This document shows positions 1 through 7,677 of a stretch of DNA of 27,761 nucleotides, one piece after another; the first letter of the stretch is position 1; the number at the start of each line of letters is the position of its first letter. The position numbers and the translations under genes were made by a program. The notes under the pieces are model-generated. The model made no database searches and was not told the DNA's origin. It saw nothing but the letters and a program-made list of their open reading frames with translations. The stretch is from an uncultured Prevotella sp. Its GTDB lineage: Bacteria; Bacteroidota; Bacteroidia; Bacteroidales; Bacteroidaceae. Where the stretch lies: the NCBI GenBank assembly GCA_900769055.1, contig CAAGFF010000136.1:1-27761 (forward strand). Direction: 5' to 3'.

Positions 1-88
1 GCTTAGCGATGAAAAAAAACATGGCAGACTTAAATCTTTTCGGGGCTTTTTCCGTTTATAGTGTAGAAACATGTGAAAAGTTGAAGTT

Positions 89-292
89 ATGAATAGCATA
101 CTATCAGACTTGGTAAGGGTTATTGGCATGGAGCGGGATGCCCTGCTTACCTATGCCTGCTACAGGCTCGGAAACAGAAGTGATGCCGAGGATGTGTTGC
201 ATGACTGCTATCTGAAGCTGCATGAGCGGTTCACGGATGGGCAGGAGGGTGTAAAGCTGAACTCCGAGTTATTTTCATCGAACTCACGTTAA
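89..292 (+). pseudogene. 5' fragment of an ECF RNA polymerase sigma factor gene
   Basis: The 67-residue product matches sigma-70 region 2: an N-terminal helix with RDALLTYACYRLGN followed by the core-binding signature DAEDVLHDCYLKLHERF at about residues 17-50. Complete ECF sigma factors are about 160-200 residues and also need region 4, the DNA-binding helix-turn-helix, which is absent. The reading frame runs out of recognisable sigma sequence near base 262 and ends on a TAA supplied by a repeat copy (274-292). I could not find the missing region 4 on the far side of the flanking element. This is therefore best read as a remnant made by insertion plus deletion or by rearrangement, and unlikely to be a working sigma factor. 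In Bacteroidetes such genes often sit next to an anti-sigma factor, and none is visible here. Confidence 0.6.
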
Positions 293-324
293 AGTATATT
301 CATCGAACTCACGTTAATTTAAGG
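274..324 (+). repeat. two direct copies of a 19-bp end repeat
   Basis: The 19-mer ttcatcgaactcacgttaa is present at 274-292 and 299-317, a 25-bp period. The second copy continues into ttaagg to give the 26-bp arm that pairs with 1722-1747. The first copy supplies the stop codon of the sigma factor fragment. Confidence 0.85.
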
Positions 325-350
325 TAAGTATGATCCTATATTCCACAACA

Positions 351-1607
351 ATGTCACAAGACCGGACCGTCAAACATAAAGTGTTGCTATTCATTCTCCT
401 CGTATTTGCCAACATCGCTGGAAACGCACAGACTACTGTTGCGCAATACAAGGCATGCCTTGAGAAACATGGAGAGGATCCCGTAGAATACATATTCCGA
501 CTGTTTGAAAAGGCAGATGTGGTGATCCTTGGTGAACGCGATCATCGCGACATCACGCAATACGATTTCATTTCGCGCCTACTGGCAGACAAGCGCTTTT
601 CCGAACGAATCGGTTACGTTTACACAGAGGTGGGATGCGCCAACAAGACGGAATCTGCCAATAAACTAATCAAAACAGACTGGGCAAGCGAGGAGGATTT
701 TCAAAAAGCGCTAAGGGAGCACTTACGCTATGAAGATTATGGCTTCCTTTGGGAAAAAACCAATCGCAGCACTTTTCTCGACAGCCTCTATCACATCAAC
801 CAAAAGTTGCCCCATGACAAGAGGATAACCCTTGGACTAACCGACATCGCCTTCGATTGGACCCAATGGACTTCGCCCGACAAATACAAGTGGACCTTTC
901 CCAATAAATACAGGAAATGGGCACGCAAAAACACCTATTTTCACAAAGGGCAGCGCACTTTCATTCGTGACAGGGAAATGGCAAAAAACTTCCTGAGTCA
1001 ATACAAGAAGCAGAAGGCTATTAACGGTCACCAAAAGGCGCTCGTCATTTGGAATGAGCCACATGCCATGCGTTTGCCTCATGGCAAATGTGCTGGCTAC
1101 CGCACGAAGAAGTCCCTCGGAGAAGAAAACGTAAAGATTGTTTGCCTCAATTGGTACATTTGGAGCAACCCTGGCGAATTTGACTTTGCAGCATCAAGCG
1201 GACCAGGACTCATCGACGACGGACGATGGGATACGGCGTTCCAGTTAACAGGCAACAAGCCAGTAGGATTCGACCTGAATGGAACACCTTTCGGCGATAC
1301 AAAAGCATGGCATTACAACGACGGGACATCGTGGAAAGACCTTTCTGACGGCTACATTTTCCTCAATCCTTTCTACGAATTCATAGGCTCGATAGGTGTC
1401 AAGAATATTCTCGACGATGAATGTAAGCCCGACATGCAACGCCGTCTCAACTTGATGGCCGACACAGGCGAAATGCCTTCTAACGATTGGGATGAGATGA
1501 AGCTGTATTACAATACGGTACGAACCTTCCCGATTCCAGAAGAAAGGATTCGGAAACACATGAAGGAACAACTCGACAAACAACTACTACAAGCATCGGA
1601 ACACTGA
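351..1607 (+). CDS. secreted EreA/ChaN-like (Tiki superfamily) protein of unknown substrate
   Basis: The 418-residue protein begins with a signal peptide: a basic start (KHK), the hydrophobic run VLLFILLVFANIAG, then NAQ before the mature part. An in-frame ATG at 330 would only lengthen the basic region; I prefer 351 for the normal signal peptide shape, but 330 is possible. The mature part carries VVILGERDHRD, then YVYTEVG about 45 residues later, and the later segment ALVIWNEPHAMR. This spacing of Gly-Glu-x-x-His, an acidic strand end and a distal histidine recalls the erythromycin esterase, ChaN and TraB fold, in which these residues sit around the active site. I do not claim macrolide esterase activity; the substrate is unknown. 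It is the only gene between inverted repeats 299-324 and 1722-1747, so it may be cargo. No close partner genes are visible. Confidence 0.6.
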   Translation: MSQDRTVKHKVLLFILLVFANIAGNAQTTVAQYKACLEKHGEDPVEYIFRLFEKADVVILGERDHRDITQYDFISRLLADKRFSERIGYVYTEVGCANKTESANKLIKTDWASEEDFQKALREHLRYEDYGFLWEKTNRSTFLDSLYHINQKLPHDKRITLGLTDIAFDWTQWTSPDKYKWTFPNKYRKWARKNTYFHKGQRTFIRDREMAKNFLSQYKKQKAINGHQKALVIWNEPHAMRLPHGKCAGYRTKKSLGEENVKIVCLNWYIWSNPGEFDFAASSGPGLIDDGRWDTAFQLTGNKPVGFDLNGTPFGDTKAWHYNDGTSWKDLSDGYIFLNPFYEFIGSIGVKNILDDECKPDMQRRLNLMADTGEMPSNDWDEMKLYYNTVRTFPIPEERIRKHMKEQLDKQLLQASEH

Positions 1608-1721
1608 TATCATATCCAAACAACCGGCAACCCCAAGCAAGCGGCCCACTAACCAAAAAATGGGGCGAAGTGAATTTTTTCGGAAGGATTGACAGACCGT
1701 CACGATAAAATTTCGTAAATT

Positions 1722-1747
1722 CCTTAAATTAACGTGAGTTCGACGAA
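1722..1747 (-). repeat. right inverted end repeat
   Basis: The reverse complement of this stretch equals 299-324 at 25 of 26 positions; the only difference is G for A at the fourth base. It lies 115 bp past the stop codon of the enclosed gene. Confidence 0.85.
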
Positions 1748-1880
1748 TTATAAGTGCCTGTAAATTTGGTGATTAGCGAAAATTGCCACGAATTAACCGT
1801 AATGTATGGAGGCAATATCTATGGGGATAAAACGCAATGTGGATTTCTCTGAGAAGGGGATGTAGGTTTGCTGGTGGTAA

Positions 1881-1942
1881 GGATAGAGGAGATAGAGCAG
1901 ATAGGGTGGGATAGAGCAGATAGAGGGGATAGAGGAAATAGG
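1881..1942. repeat. purine-rich GATAGAG tandem array
   Basis: Degenerate units of the form gatagagga, gatagagcag and gatagggtgg follow each other for about 60 bp with almost no pyrimidines other than T. It lies immediately beyond the gmd terminator on the minus strand. A sister array with the same vocabulary is at 8895-8972. No open reading frame here is convincing. The stretch 1748-1880, between the element end and this array, holds nothing I can name. Confidence 0.75.
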
Positions 1943-1978
1943 AAAAATGGCAAAGGCCTGCGACCTTTGCCATTTTCC
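1941..1978 (-). terminator. intrinsic terminator of gmd
   Basis: A 13-bp perfect stem pairs 1944-1956 (aaaatggcaaagg) with 1964-1976, extended by GG/CC around one bulge, with the 7-base loop cctgcga. Read on the minus strand the stem is followed by a T-rich run. It lies 34 bp past the gmd stop codon. The mirror strand also has Ts after the stem, so it may stop transcripts from both sides. Confidence 0.85.
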
Positions 1979-2011
1979 TTTGTCCTATTATTGGGGGTGG
2001 GGAGGGTCGTA

Positions 2012-3106
2012 TTATTTCACGATGCCTTTCTCAAGGTATTCGGCGAGGTTGGTGCGTACTTTCTCGGCGGCACCCTCGGATGCTACCTTTGCCATGTCAC
2101 TATCTACCATGATGTTTACGAGTTCCTGGAAACTGGTCTTTGATGGGTTCCATCCGAGTTTTGCTTTGGCCTTGGTCGGGTCGCCCCAGAGGTTAACGAC
2201 ATCTGTTGGACGATAGAAGTCGGGGCTTACCTCGATGATGATGTTGCCTGTGGCCTTGTCTATTCCTTTCTCGTTGATGCCCTCACCTTGGAATTCCAGT
2301 TCTATGCCTACGCGGCTGAAGGCGTGGAGACAGAACTCGCGGACGCTGTGCTGCTCGCCAGTGGCAATAACGAAGTCTTCTGCTTTTGGCTGCTGGAGTA
2401 TGAGCCACATGCACTCCACGTAGTCTTTGGCGTAGCCCCAGTCGCGAAGCGATGATAGGTTGCCGAGATAGAGTTTCTGCTGCTTGCCCTGCTTGATACG
2501 TGCTGCTGCAAGTGTAATTTTTCTTGTTACGAAGGTCTCGCCACGTCGCTCGCTTTCGTGGTTGAAGAGTATGCCTGAGCAGCAGTACATGTCGTATGCC
2601 TCGCGGTACTCCTTTACTATCCAGAAGCCGTACTGCTTTGCCACTGCATAGGGGCTGTATGGGTGGAATGGTGTGTTCTCATTCTGCGGCACTTCCTCAA
2701 CCTTTCCGTACAGCTCGGATGTGGATGCCTGATAGATGCGGCAGCTATCCTTCAAGCCCAGCTGACGCACGGCCTCAAGTATGCGCAGCACGCCTACAGC
2801 GTCGACGTCGGCAGTGAACTCTGGAGAGTCGAAGCTTACCTGCACGTGGCTCTGTGCAGCGAGATTGTATATTTCTGTAGGGCGCACTTTTCCGATGACG
2901 CCGAGGATGCTCATTGAGTCGCTAAGGTCAGCGTAGTGGAGGTGGAAGTTTGGCGTACCCTCAAGATGTGCTATGCGCTCACGGTAGTCTACTGATGAGC
3001 GGCGGATGGTTCCGTGTACTTCGTATCCCTTGTCGAGCAGAAATTCTGCAAGATATGAACCGTCCTGTCCTGTTACGCCTGTGATTAGAGCAACTTTTCT
3101 TTCCAT
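2012..3106 (-). CDS. gmd: GDP-mannose 4,6-dehydratase
   Basis: This cytoplasmic short-chain dehydratase converts GDP-D-mannose to GDP-4-keto-6-deoxy-D-mannose, the first step to GDP-L-fucose and related deoxysugars. The 364-residue length is normal. Visible motifs are the NADP-binding glycine loop GVTGQDG (10-16), the RRSS phosphate contact (35-38), NLAAQSHV (81-88), the catalytic STSE (128-131) with Tyr153 and Lys157 of YAVAK, and the substrate loop FNHESERRGE (181-190). The ATG at 3106 starts directly on the conserved MERKVALITG. The usual partner fcl (GDP-L-fucose synthase) is not adjacent, so it would have to lie elsewhere. The gene appears to be a single-gene unit: a terminator follows it and a 146-bp gap with a repeat array precedes it. 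Confidence 0.95.
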   Translation of the reverse strand: MERKVALITGVTGQDGSYLAEFLLDKGYEVHGTIRRSSVDYRERIAHLEGTPNFHLHYADLSDSMSILGVIGKVRPTEIYNLAAQSHVQVSFDSPEFTADVDAVGVLRILEAVRQLGLKDSCRIYQASTSELYGKVEEVPQNENTPFHPYSPYAVAKQYGFWIVKEYREAYDMYCCSGILFNHESERRGETFVTRKITLAAARIKQGKQQKLYLGNLSSLRDWGYAKDYVECMWLILQQPKAEDFVIATGEQHSVREFCLHAFSRVGIELEFQGEGINEKGIDKATGNIIIEVSPDFYRPTDVVNLWGDPTKAKAKLGWNPSKTSFQELVNIMVDSDMAKVASEGAAEKVRTNLAEYLEKGIVK

Positions 3107-3160
3107 GTCTTTTTTTGTTGGGTTTATGTTATTAATTTGTTGTTGTTTGTAGGGGGAGGA

Positions 3161-3255
3161 GGTGATGTAGGTTTGAGTAGGTGTTGTAGGTGTTGTAGGT
3201 TGGTGTAGGTAGTGTAGGTAATTTCACCTCAAAACCTCAAAACCTCAAAACCTCA
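3161..3255. repeat. post-stop tandem array with AGGT...ACCT core
   Basis: From 3226 to 3255 the unit acctcaaa repeats with an exact 8-bp period (three full units and a partial fourth). The last unit contains the TGA stop of the DUF3108 gene. On the other side (3164-3219) degenerate gtaggt and gttgtaggt units run in the opposite sense. The two halves meet at AGGTAATTTCACCT (3216-3229), so the whole can fold into an imperfect hairpin. The remaining gap up to gmd (3107-3160) shows nothing else recognisable and no TAnnTTTG promoter. Confidence 0.8.
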
Positions 3256-4044
3256 TTTCCTTATTCCCTTCATGTCTACGAGGAAGGCTTTGGCAGAGCC
3301 GAACTTCAGGAACATGTCGAGCCTTATGGGTATGTGGTTGTTGTCATCGGTGACGTAGAAGTCGACGATGCGCTTGTATTTGCCGTCATCAAGTTCCATG
3401 TATGACAGCTGCAGGCAGTTGTACTTGCGTCCGTTGTCGGCCTTGATGGTGGTTCGTCCCTGGAAGCGGAGCTTTGCTGGAGTGCGTCCGTTGCCGTCGG
3501 CAATGGGGAAGTCAACGTCGTGGCCTTTCTTCCATCCTGTAGGATTGAAGGAGCGTGCCCTGAGGAATATGCTTAGCATGTCGTACAGGCAGTCGTCGTA
3601 GGTGTGCTTCTGCCAGCTGTGCCGTCCGCTGTTGTGCTGTCTGTGCTGCCTTACTTGGCATTTGCCGTTGGGGTAGGAGTAGAACACCTCGTCTACGGTG
3701 TAGCGTTTGCCCTCTCTTGCTCCCTTGCGGTAGTAGAGTGGTGCGAGGTCGAGGGTGTTGTAGCACAATAGGGTATCGCGTAGCACGAACATGTTGTCAA
3801 CTTTCTCGTTGCCGCGTGTGATGAGGCTTGCCCTGTATGCTTTCTTGCCGTCATACAGGCTCTCAACGATGTACATGGATGCTGTGCCAGCCTTTACCCA
3901 TACGAACTTCCAGTTATAGTACAGGTTGTATGTCAGAAACTCGCCCGACTGGAAGGCGGTGTTTCTGAAACTGCATTGTGCGGACGCTACCATGGCCGCT
4001 GATGCCAGTAGCAGCGTGAGTAAAATTGTTCTTGCCTGTCTCAT
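3253..4044 (-). CDS. DUF3108 domain exported protein
   Basis: The 263-residue product starts with MRQARTILLTLLLASAAM and a signal peptidase site after VASAQ, so it is exported, probably to the periplasm. The mature part has the beta-rich pattern of DUF3108: GEFLTYNLYYNWKFVWVKAG near the start, a central YDMLSIFLRARSF segment and the ending VDFYVTDDNNHIPIRLDM. I chose the ATG at 4044 because it lies one base past the TGA of the upstream gene (4046-4048), which fits translational coupling, and because it begins the signal peptide. An in-frame ATG at 4077 would add 11 residues inside that gene. Third gene of the operon behind the GH3-like protein. Function unknown; some DUF3108 proteins are thought to act in envelope or outer membrane upkeep, which is only suggestive here. 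Confidence 0.85.
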   Translation of the reverse strand: MRQARTILLTLLLASAAMVASAQCSFRNTAFQSGEFLTYNLYYNWKFVWVKAGTASMYIVESLYDGKKAYRASLITRGNEKVDNMFVLRDTLLCYNTLDLAPLYYRKGAREGKRYTVDEVFYSYPNGKCQVRQHRQHNSGRHSWQKHTYDDCLYDMLSIFLRARSFNPTGWKKGHDVDFPIADGNGRTPAKLRFQGRTTIKADNGRKYNCLQLSYMELDDGKYKRIVDFYVTDDNNHIPIRLDMFLKFGSAKAFLVDMKGIRK

Positions 4045-4045
4045 G

Positions 4046-6001
4046 TCATAAAGCTTTTGGTATGTATTCCTTGCCAAGTTGCTTGGCTCTTTCCATGTTG
4101 CGGCTCTTGACGGTCTTTTTCTTGTCTGCCTTCTGCTTGGTAATCTTTCCCGGTTTCTGGTTTGTGAATGCTCTTGCCATTGGGTTCCAGCTTTCGGTGT
4201 AGTCCCATTTGGCCTTGCACTCTATTGCCTCGTGGTAGTAGTACACCCTCTCCGGCTGTATGCCCTTGGCGTAGTCGCCGGTGTCCCAGATGCCGTTGCC
4301 GTTGTCATCGATGAACATGCGCAGATAGTATGTTCCAGGTGTTACGAAGAAGAACTGTGCCGTGCCGTTGTCGGTGGCTATTTCCTTTACAGGAGTATCG
4401 GAGCCGTTGAGCAGCTGGCAAACTATGTTTTTCCCCTTCATGCCTTCGATGGTGAACAGCAGTGTGGCATAGGAGCTGAGCGATTTCACCTTGAAGCCGT
4501 GCTTGCCCTTGTCGGAGGTGAGTCCGTAGATGTCCTCAAATGCGAGGCTGTCAATTTCGAAGCTGTATTCGTATTCGGGTTTCCACTCTGCCCGGAGAAT
4601 GTATGTCAGCGCCGACTGTTTCTCGAATCGGAAGCGCTCGTCGTACCACAGGGAGTCGCGGGGAGGCTTGGAGTACAGGTGCATCATCGACACATCTGCC
4701 TTTTGCAGCGGTGCGCTCATCTGGAAGATGACGTTCTTGTCAGGGTCCAGGTCGCTTCCCTTTACGGTGTATTTCAGCATCTCCCTTGGTGGGATGCTGT
4801 CGTAGTCTTGTCCCTTGCGTTTCTTCTTCTCCTGCTCCTTCTGCCACTTCTCCAGCTCCTTGGTTTTCTCCTTTAGTCTTTTAGCGTAAGGAACCTTTGC
4901 AAATAATGAGATGGTATCGGTCTGGCTGACGAGGTTGCCAAGTGTGTCGGTGACGAGATGCCTAACCTCTATTTCGAGCGAGTCGTTGTTGACAAGAGCT
5001 GTGTCGCGGAGCCAGTACGTTATGGTGTCGTTGTGCTCGGAGGCATCAATGACGAATGTAGAGTCTTTGATGTCGAAGTTCAGGCCACGCACCTCGGGCA
5101 GGCTGTCGGCACCATAGCTGTAGAAGAGCGTGAACTGCTCTGGTGACTTGCGTTCCCTCTTGAGGAAGAACCTGTCGGTGACGGTTTCGTTGAATGCCAT
5201 CAGGCAGATGTCGTCGGGTAGGAAATGGGTGTAGTGTACCTGGCTGATAACATCTATGTGGAGGCTGTCTCGCCACAAGGTGTCCTGTCTGATGTCGGGC
5301 TTGAACGATGGTTCGATGGTGTCGTTGGAGAATGCAATCATCTCCGACTTCTGGTTGAAGATGTAGTTGCCGTCAGCATCCTGAAGAGCATATATGCGAT
5401 ATTTGCCTGATGCCACACCTTTTATTATAAACCGTCCCTGGCTGTCTGTCCTTGACACTCGCAGCATGGGCTTAGTGCTGAATGCGCTGTCGGCAAGGTC
5501 GTCGTATAGTCCTACGAGTATGCCCTTGATGGGTTCGAGGTTGGAGGCGTCAAGCACCGTTCCCGATACCTCAAGTGTGTCTATTACATGCCCGGTAGAG
5601 AAACTGTATGTGTAGTTGCCCAGCGGGTTGCCCTCGTTGTTGTCGGAGATGGCATCAGAGAAGTCTATGGTGTAGGTGGTGTTGGGCTTGAGTGAGTCGA
5701 GCAGCGACACGGCGATGCGCTTGCCCTGAGCCTTTATTTCAGGCATCTCAAGCTGAGGTGGCGATACTACGACCTTCTCCGTAGCATTGTCAATCTTTAT
5801 GTATTCGTCGAAATATATGTGAACCTTACGGCTGTTCACTCCCGCAGCCTTGTCGGAAGGTGATGCCCCGATGACCTTTGGCGGAGTCTCGTCGTACCAT
5901 CCTCCATCTGGGTTTCCCATCCTTGCACATGCTGCTGCAAGAATGCAAACGAGAAATAGTCCCGTCCATGCCTTCAGTAGTGGGTGTGTGTTGCCTGTCA
6001 T
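4046..6001 (-). CDS. Ig-like domain lipoprotein (Big_5 type)
   Basis: The 651-residue protein starts with a lipoprotein signal: hydrophobic LFLVCILAAAC with the likely lipidated Cys25, then a short linker. Residues 37-138 (ETPPKVIGASPSDKAAGVN to YTYSFSTG) match a bacterial Ig-like domain of the Big_5 class. Residues about 142-210 (VSGTVLDASNLEPIKG, TDSQGRFIIKGVASGKYRI) look like a carboxypeptidase-regulatory-like beta domain. A charged helical stretch (KRLKEKTKELEKWQKEQEKK) sits in the middle. Near the C terminus DDNGNGIWDTGDY resembles a calcium-binding loop. The start is 6 bases after the GH3 gene stop and the end is one base from the next ATG, so the three genes are one operon. Likely anchored in the outer membrane; the role is unknown. 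Confidence 0.85.
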   Translation of the reverse strand: MTGNTHPLLKAWTGLFLVCILAAACARMGNPDGGWYDETPPKVIGASPSDKAAGVNSRKVHIYFDEYIKIDNATEKVVVSPPQLEMPEIKAQGKRIAVSLLDSLKPNTTYTIDFSDAISDNNEGNPLGNYTYSFSTGHVIDTLEVSGTVLDASNLEPIKGILVGLYDDLADSAFSTKPMLRVSRTDSQGRFIIKGVASGKYRIYALQDADGNYIFNQKSEMIAFSNDTIEPSFKPDIRQDTLWRDSLHIDVISQVHYTHFLPDDICLMAFNETVTDRFFLKRERKSPEQFTLFYSYGADSLPEVRGLNFDIKDSTFVIDASEHNDTITYWLRDTALVNNDSLEIEVRHLVTDTLGNLVSQTDTISLFAKVPYAKRLKEKTKELEKWQKEQEKKKRKGQDYDSIPPREMLKYTVKGSDLDPDKNVIFQMSAPLQKADVSMMHLYSKPPRDSLWYDERFRFEKQSALTYILRAEWKPEYEYSFEIDSLAFEDIYGLTSDKGKHGFKVKSLSSYATLLFTIEGMKGKNIVCQLLNGSDTPVKEIATDNGTAQFFFVTPGTYYLRMFIDDNGNGIWDTGDYAKGIQPERVYYYHEAIECKAKWDYTESWNPMARAFTNQKPGKITKQKADKKKTVKSRNMERAKQLGKEYIPKAL

Positions 6002-6007
6002 GTGTTG

Positions 6008-7516
6008 TTATTTGTTCATTTCGAGAATTTCATCAATGTTCCGTCTGGAGTTGCTAAGGCGCGGAACCTTATGTTGTCCGCCGAGTTTTCCCTTCGACTT
6101 CAGCCAGTCGTTGAACACTCCCGGCCTTGCCTTCACTACTTCCAGATGCTGTAGTGTAACGTTGTGGAAGCGCTTGGCCTCGTAGTCGCTGTTGATTTCC
6201 TGGAGCTTTCGGTCGAGGATAGTGGCAAACTCGTCAATGTCTTCCGGCTCGTGTGAGAACTCTATGAGCCACTGGTGCCGGCACTTGGCATTCTCGTCCA
6301 TGTATACTGGTGCGGCAGTGTATTCCAGTACCTCTGCTCCCGTCTGCTCGCATGCGTATGCCAGTCCCTTCTCGGCGTTGTCCATGACCAGTTCCTCGCC
6401 AAATGCGTTGATGAAGTATTTTGTACGTCCCGTAATTACGAACTTGTATGGGTTGCGGCTTGTGAACGATACCGTGTCGCCAATGACATATCTCCACAGG
6501 CCACAGGAGGTGGTGATGACCATGGCGTAGTTGCGTCCAAGCTCAATACCGCTCAACGGTACTACGGTCGCATTGTCCTTGCCGAACTCCTCCATAGGAA
6601 TGAACTCGTAGAACACGTCGTAGTCGAGCATCAGGAGCATAGAACTGTCAGAAGGGTCGTCCTGAATGCCGAAGAATCCCTCGCTGGCGTTGTATGTCTC
6701 CATGTAGTGCATGTCGCTCTTCGTTATGAGTTTCTCATACTGCTTGCGGTATGGTGTAAAGGCTATACCGCCATGGAAGAACACCTCCAAATTGGGCCAT
6801 ACCTCTTCAAGATGGTCTTTTCCTGACAGTTCCATGATGCGTACCAGCACGCTGAGCATCCACGAAGGTACTCCGGAGATATTTGTTACGTTCTTGGTGA
6901 GCGTTTCCTGTGCTATGCGGTCGCGCTTCACCTCGAAGTCGCTGAGCAGGGCCGTCTTCTTTTTAGGCACGCGCACGAGGTTGGCAAATGGGTTGATATT
7001 CTCTATGAGGATGGCGCTAAGGTCACCGACAAGCGATCCTGCCAGATTGTAGTTTGGCGAGTGGCTCCCTCCAAGAATCAGCGATTTGCCATCGAAGAGC
7101 TTGCTCTTTGGTGTGTTGCGCAGGTACAGTGCCACAACGTCAGCTCCTCCCTTGTAGTGGATGCGTTGCAGTCCCTCGTGCGAGACAGGTATGAACTTGC
7201 TTTTGTCATTAGTGGTTCCTGATGACTTGGCATACCATTTTATGGTGCCTGGCCACAGAATGTTGCTCTCGCCGTGACGCATACGGTCTATATCGCCCTT
7301 CAGCTCCTCGTAAGAGTTGAGGGGAACATTCTTCGCAAAATCCTCATAACCATTGATGGTTCTGAAAAAATGGTTGCGTCCATATTCGGTAGCAGTGCCC
7401 CGGCTTACAAGGTGCCTTAAAACACCATCCTGTATCTCTTCGGCGTGATGCTGGTATTTCTGCACCTCTTTCTGCCTTGGAACAAATAGCTTTCCTACTA
7501 TGTCTGTTAAGCTCAT
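6008..7516 (-). CDS. GH3 family acyl-adenylate/amide-forming enzyme
   Basis: The 502-residue cytoplasmic protein belongs to the GH3 auxin-responsive promoter family, a branch of the adenylate-forming (ANL) enzymes. In plants these join amino acids to acyl acids such as auxin or jasmonate. Motif 1 for ATP phosphate, SSGTTNDKSKFIP, is at residues 98-110. Motif 2 is HYMETYNASEGFFGIQ and motif 3 is YVIGDTVSF, each in the expected order, so the adenylation core looks intact. No signal peptide. The bacterial substrate is not known; an acyl acid joined to an amino acid or amine is inference from the family. It is the first gene of an operon with an outer-membrane-type lipoprotein and a DUF3108 protein. 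It has a promoter at 7678-7685 and a long folded leader. Confidence 0.9.
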   Translation of the reverse strand: MSLTDIVGKLFVPRQKEVQKYQHHAEEIQDGVLRHLVSRGTATEYGRNHFFRTINGYEDFAKNVPLNSYEELKGDIDRMRHGESNILWPGTIKWYAKSSGTTNDKSKFIPVSHEGLQRIHYKGGADVVALYLRNTPKSKLFDGKSLILGGSHSPNYNLAGSLVGDLSAILIENINPFANLVRVPKKKTALLSDFEVKRDRIAQETLTKNVTNISGVPSWMLSVLVRIMELSGKDHLEEVWPNLEVFFHGGIAFTPYRKQYEKLITKSDMHYMETYNASEGFFGIQDDPSDSSMLLMLDYDVFYEFIPMEEFGKDNATVVPLSGIELGRNYAMVITTSCGLWRYVIGDTVSFTSRNPYKFVITGRTKYFINAFGEELVMDNAEKGLAYACEQTGAEVLEYTAAPVYMDENAKCRHQWLIEFSHEPEDIDEFATILDRKLQEINSDYEAKRFHNVTLQHLEVVKARPGVFNDWLKSKGKLGGQHKVPRLSNSRRNIDEILEMNK

Positions 7517-7575
7517 TATTACTATATTGTTAGTGGAGGCGTGGTTGTAACATCCTCCTGGAATTATCTGAATCT

Positions 7576-7660
7576 CAGTTCTTTGCTCCCCTGCCGCGGC
7601 GCTTTCGTCATGGCTCTTACGCTCGCAAAGCCATAAGACGATGGGACATGGCGTAGGGAG
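7576..7660 (-). promoter_or_regulatory. structured 5' leader of the GH3 operon
   Basis: Between the promoter and the ATG lie about 150 transcribed bases. Outer arms 7576-7580 (ctccc) and 7656-7660 (gggag) pair. Inside, 7605-7615 (tcgtc-atggct) pairs with 7629-7641 (agccat-aa-gacga), giving an 11-bp interrupted stem. A GCCGCGGC palindrome lies in the 5' arm on the plus strand (7583-7590). This could be a cis-regulatory RNA or a dispersed palindromic repeat. It does not match a riboswitch class I know. The rest of the gap 7517-7890 is described in the next two entries. Confidence 0.4.
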
Positions 7661-7677
7661 AAGTCTGTTTTAAACTG

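Larger units (their letters stand above)
274..1747. mobile_element. putative passenger-only element bounded by inverted repeats
   Basis: A 26-bp sequence at 299-324 (ttcatcgaactcacgttaat then ttaagg) recurs inverted at 1722-1747 with 25 of 26 matches. A further direct copy of its first 19 bases sits at 274-292, 25 bp upstream. The repeats enclose exactly one gene (351-1607) and no transposase. The left repeats interrupt a sigma factor gene, which suggests a past insertion. A TTAT is present outside both ends (269-272 and 1748-1751) but is offset by one base on the left, so a target duplication is not established. It could be a non-autonomous element moved by a transposase elsewhere, or a gene caught between two dispersed repeats. 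The family is not recognised. Confidence 0.45.

Noticed and set aside
269..1751. TTAT as a target site duplication of the element
   Set aside because: Only 4 bp, AT-rich, and one base further from the repeat on the left than on the right, so chance is likely.
4045..4077. ATG at 4077 as start of the DUF3108 gene
   Set aside because: It lies in the 3' end of the upstream lipoprotein gene and puts 11 non-signal residues before a good signal peptide starting at 4044.
7576..7660. Known riboswitch in the GH3 leader
   Set aside because: I could not fit it to any riboswitch consensus I know; it is listed only as a folded leader.
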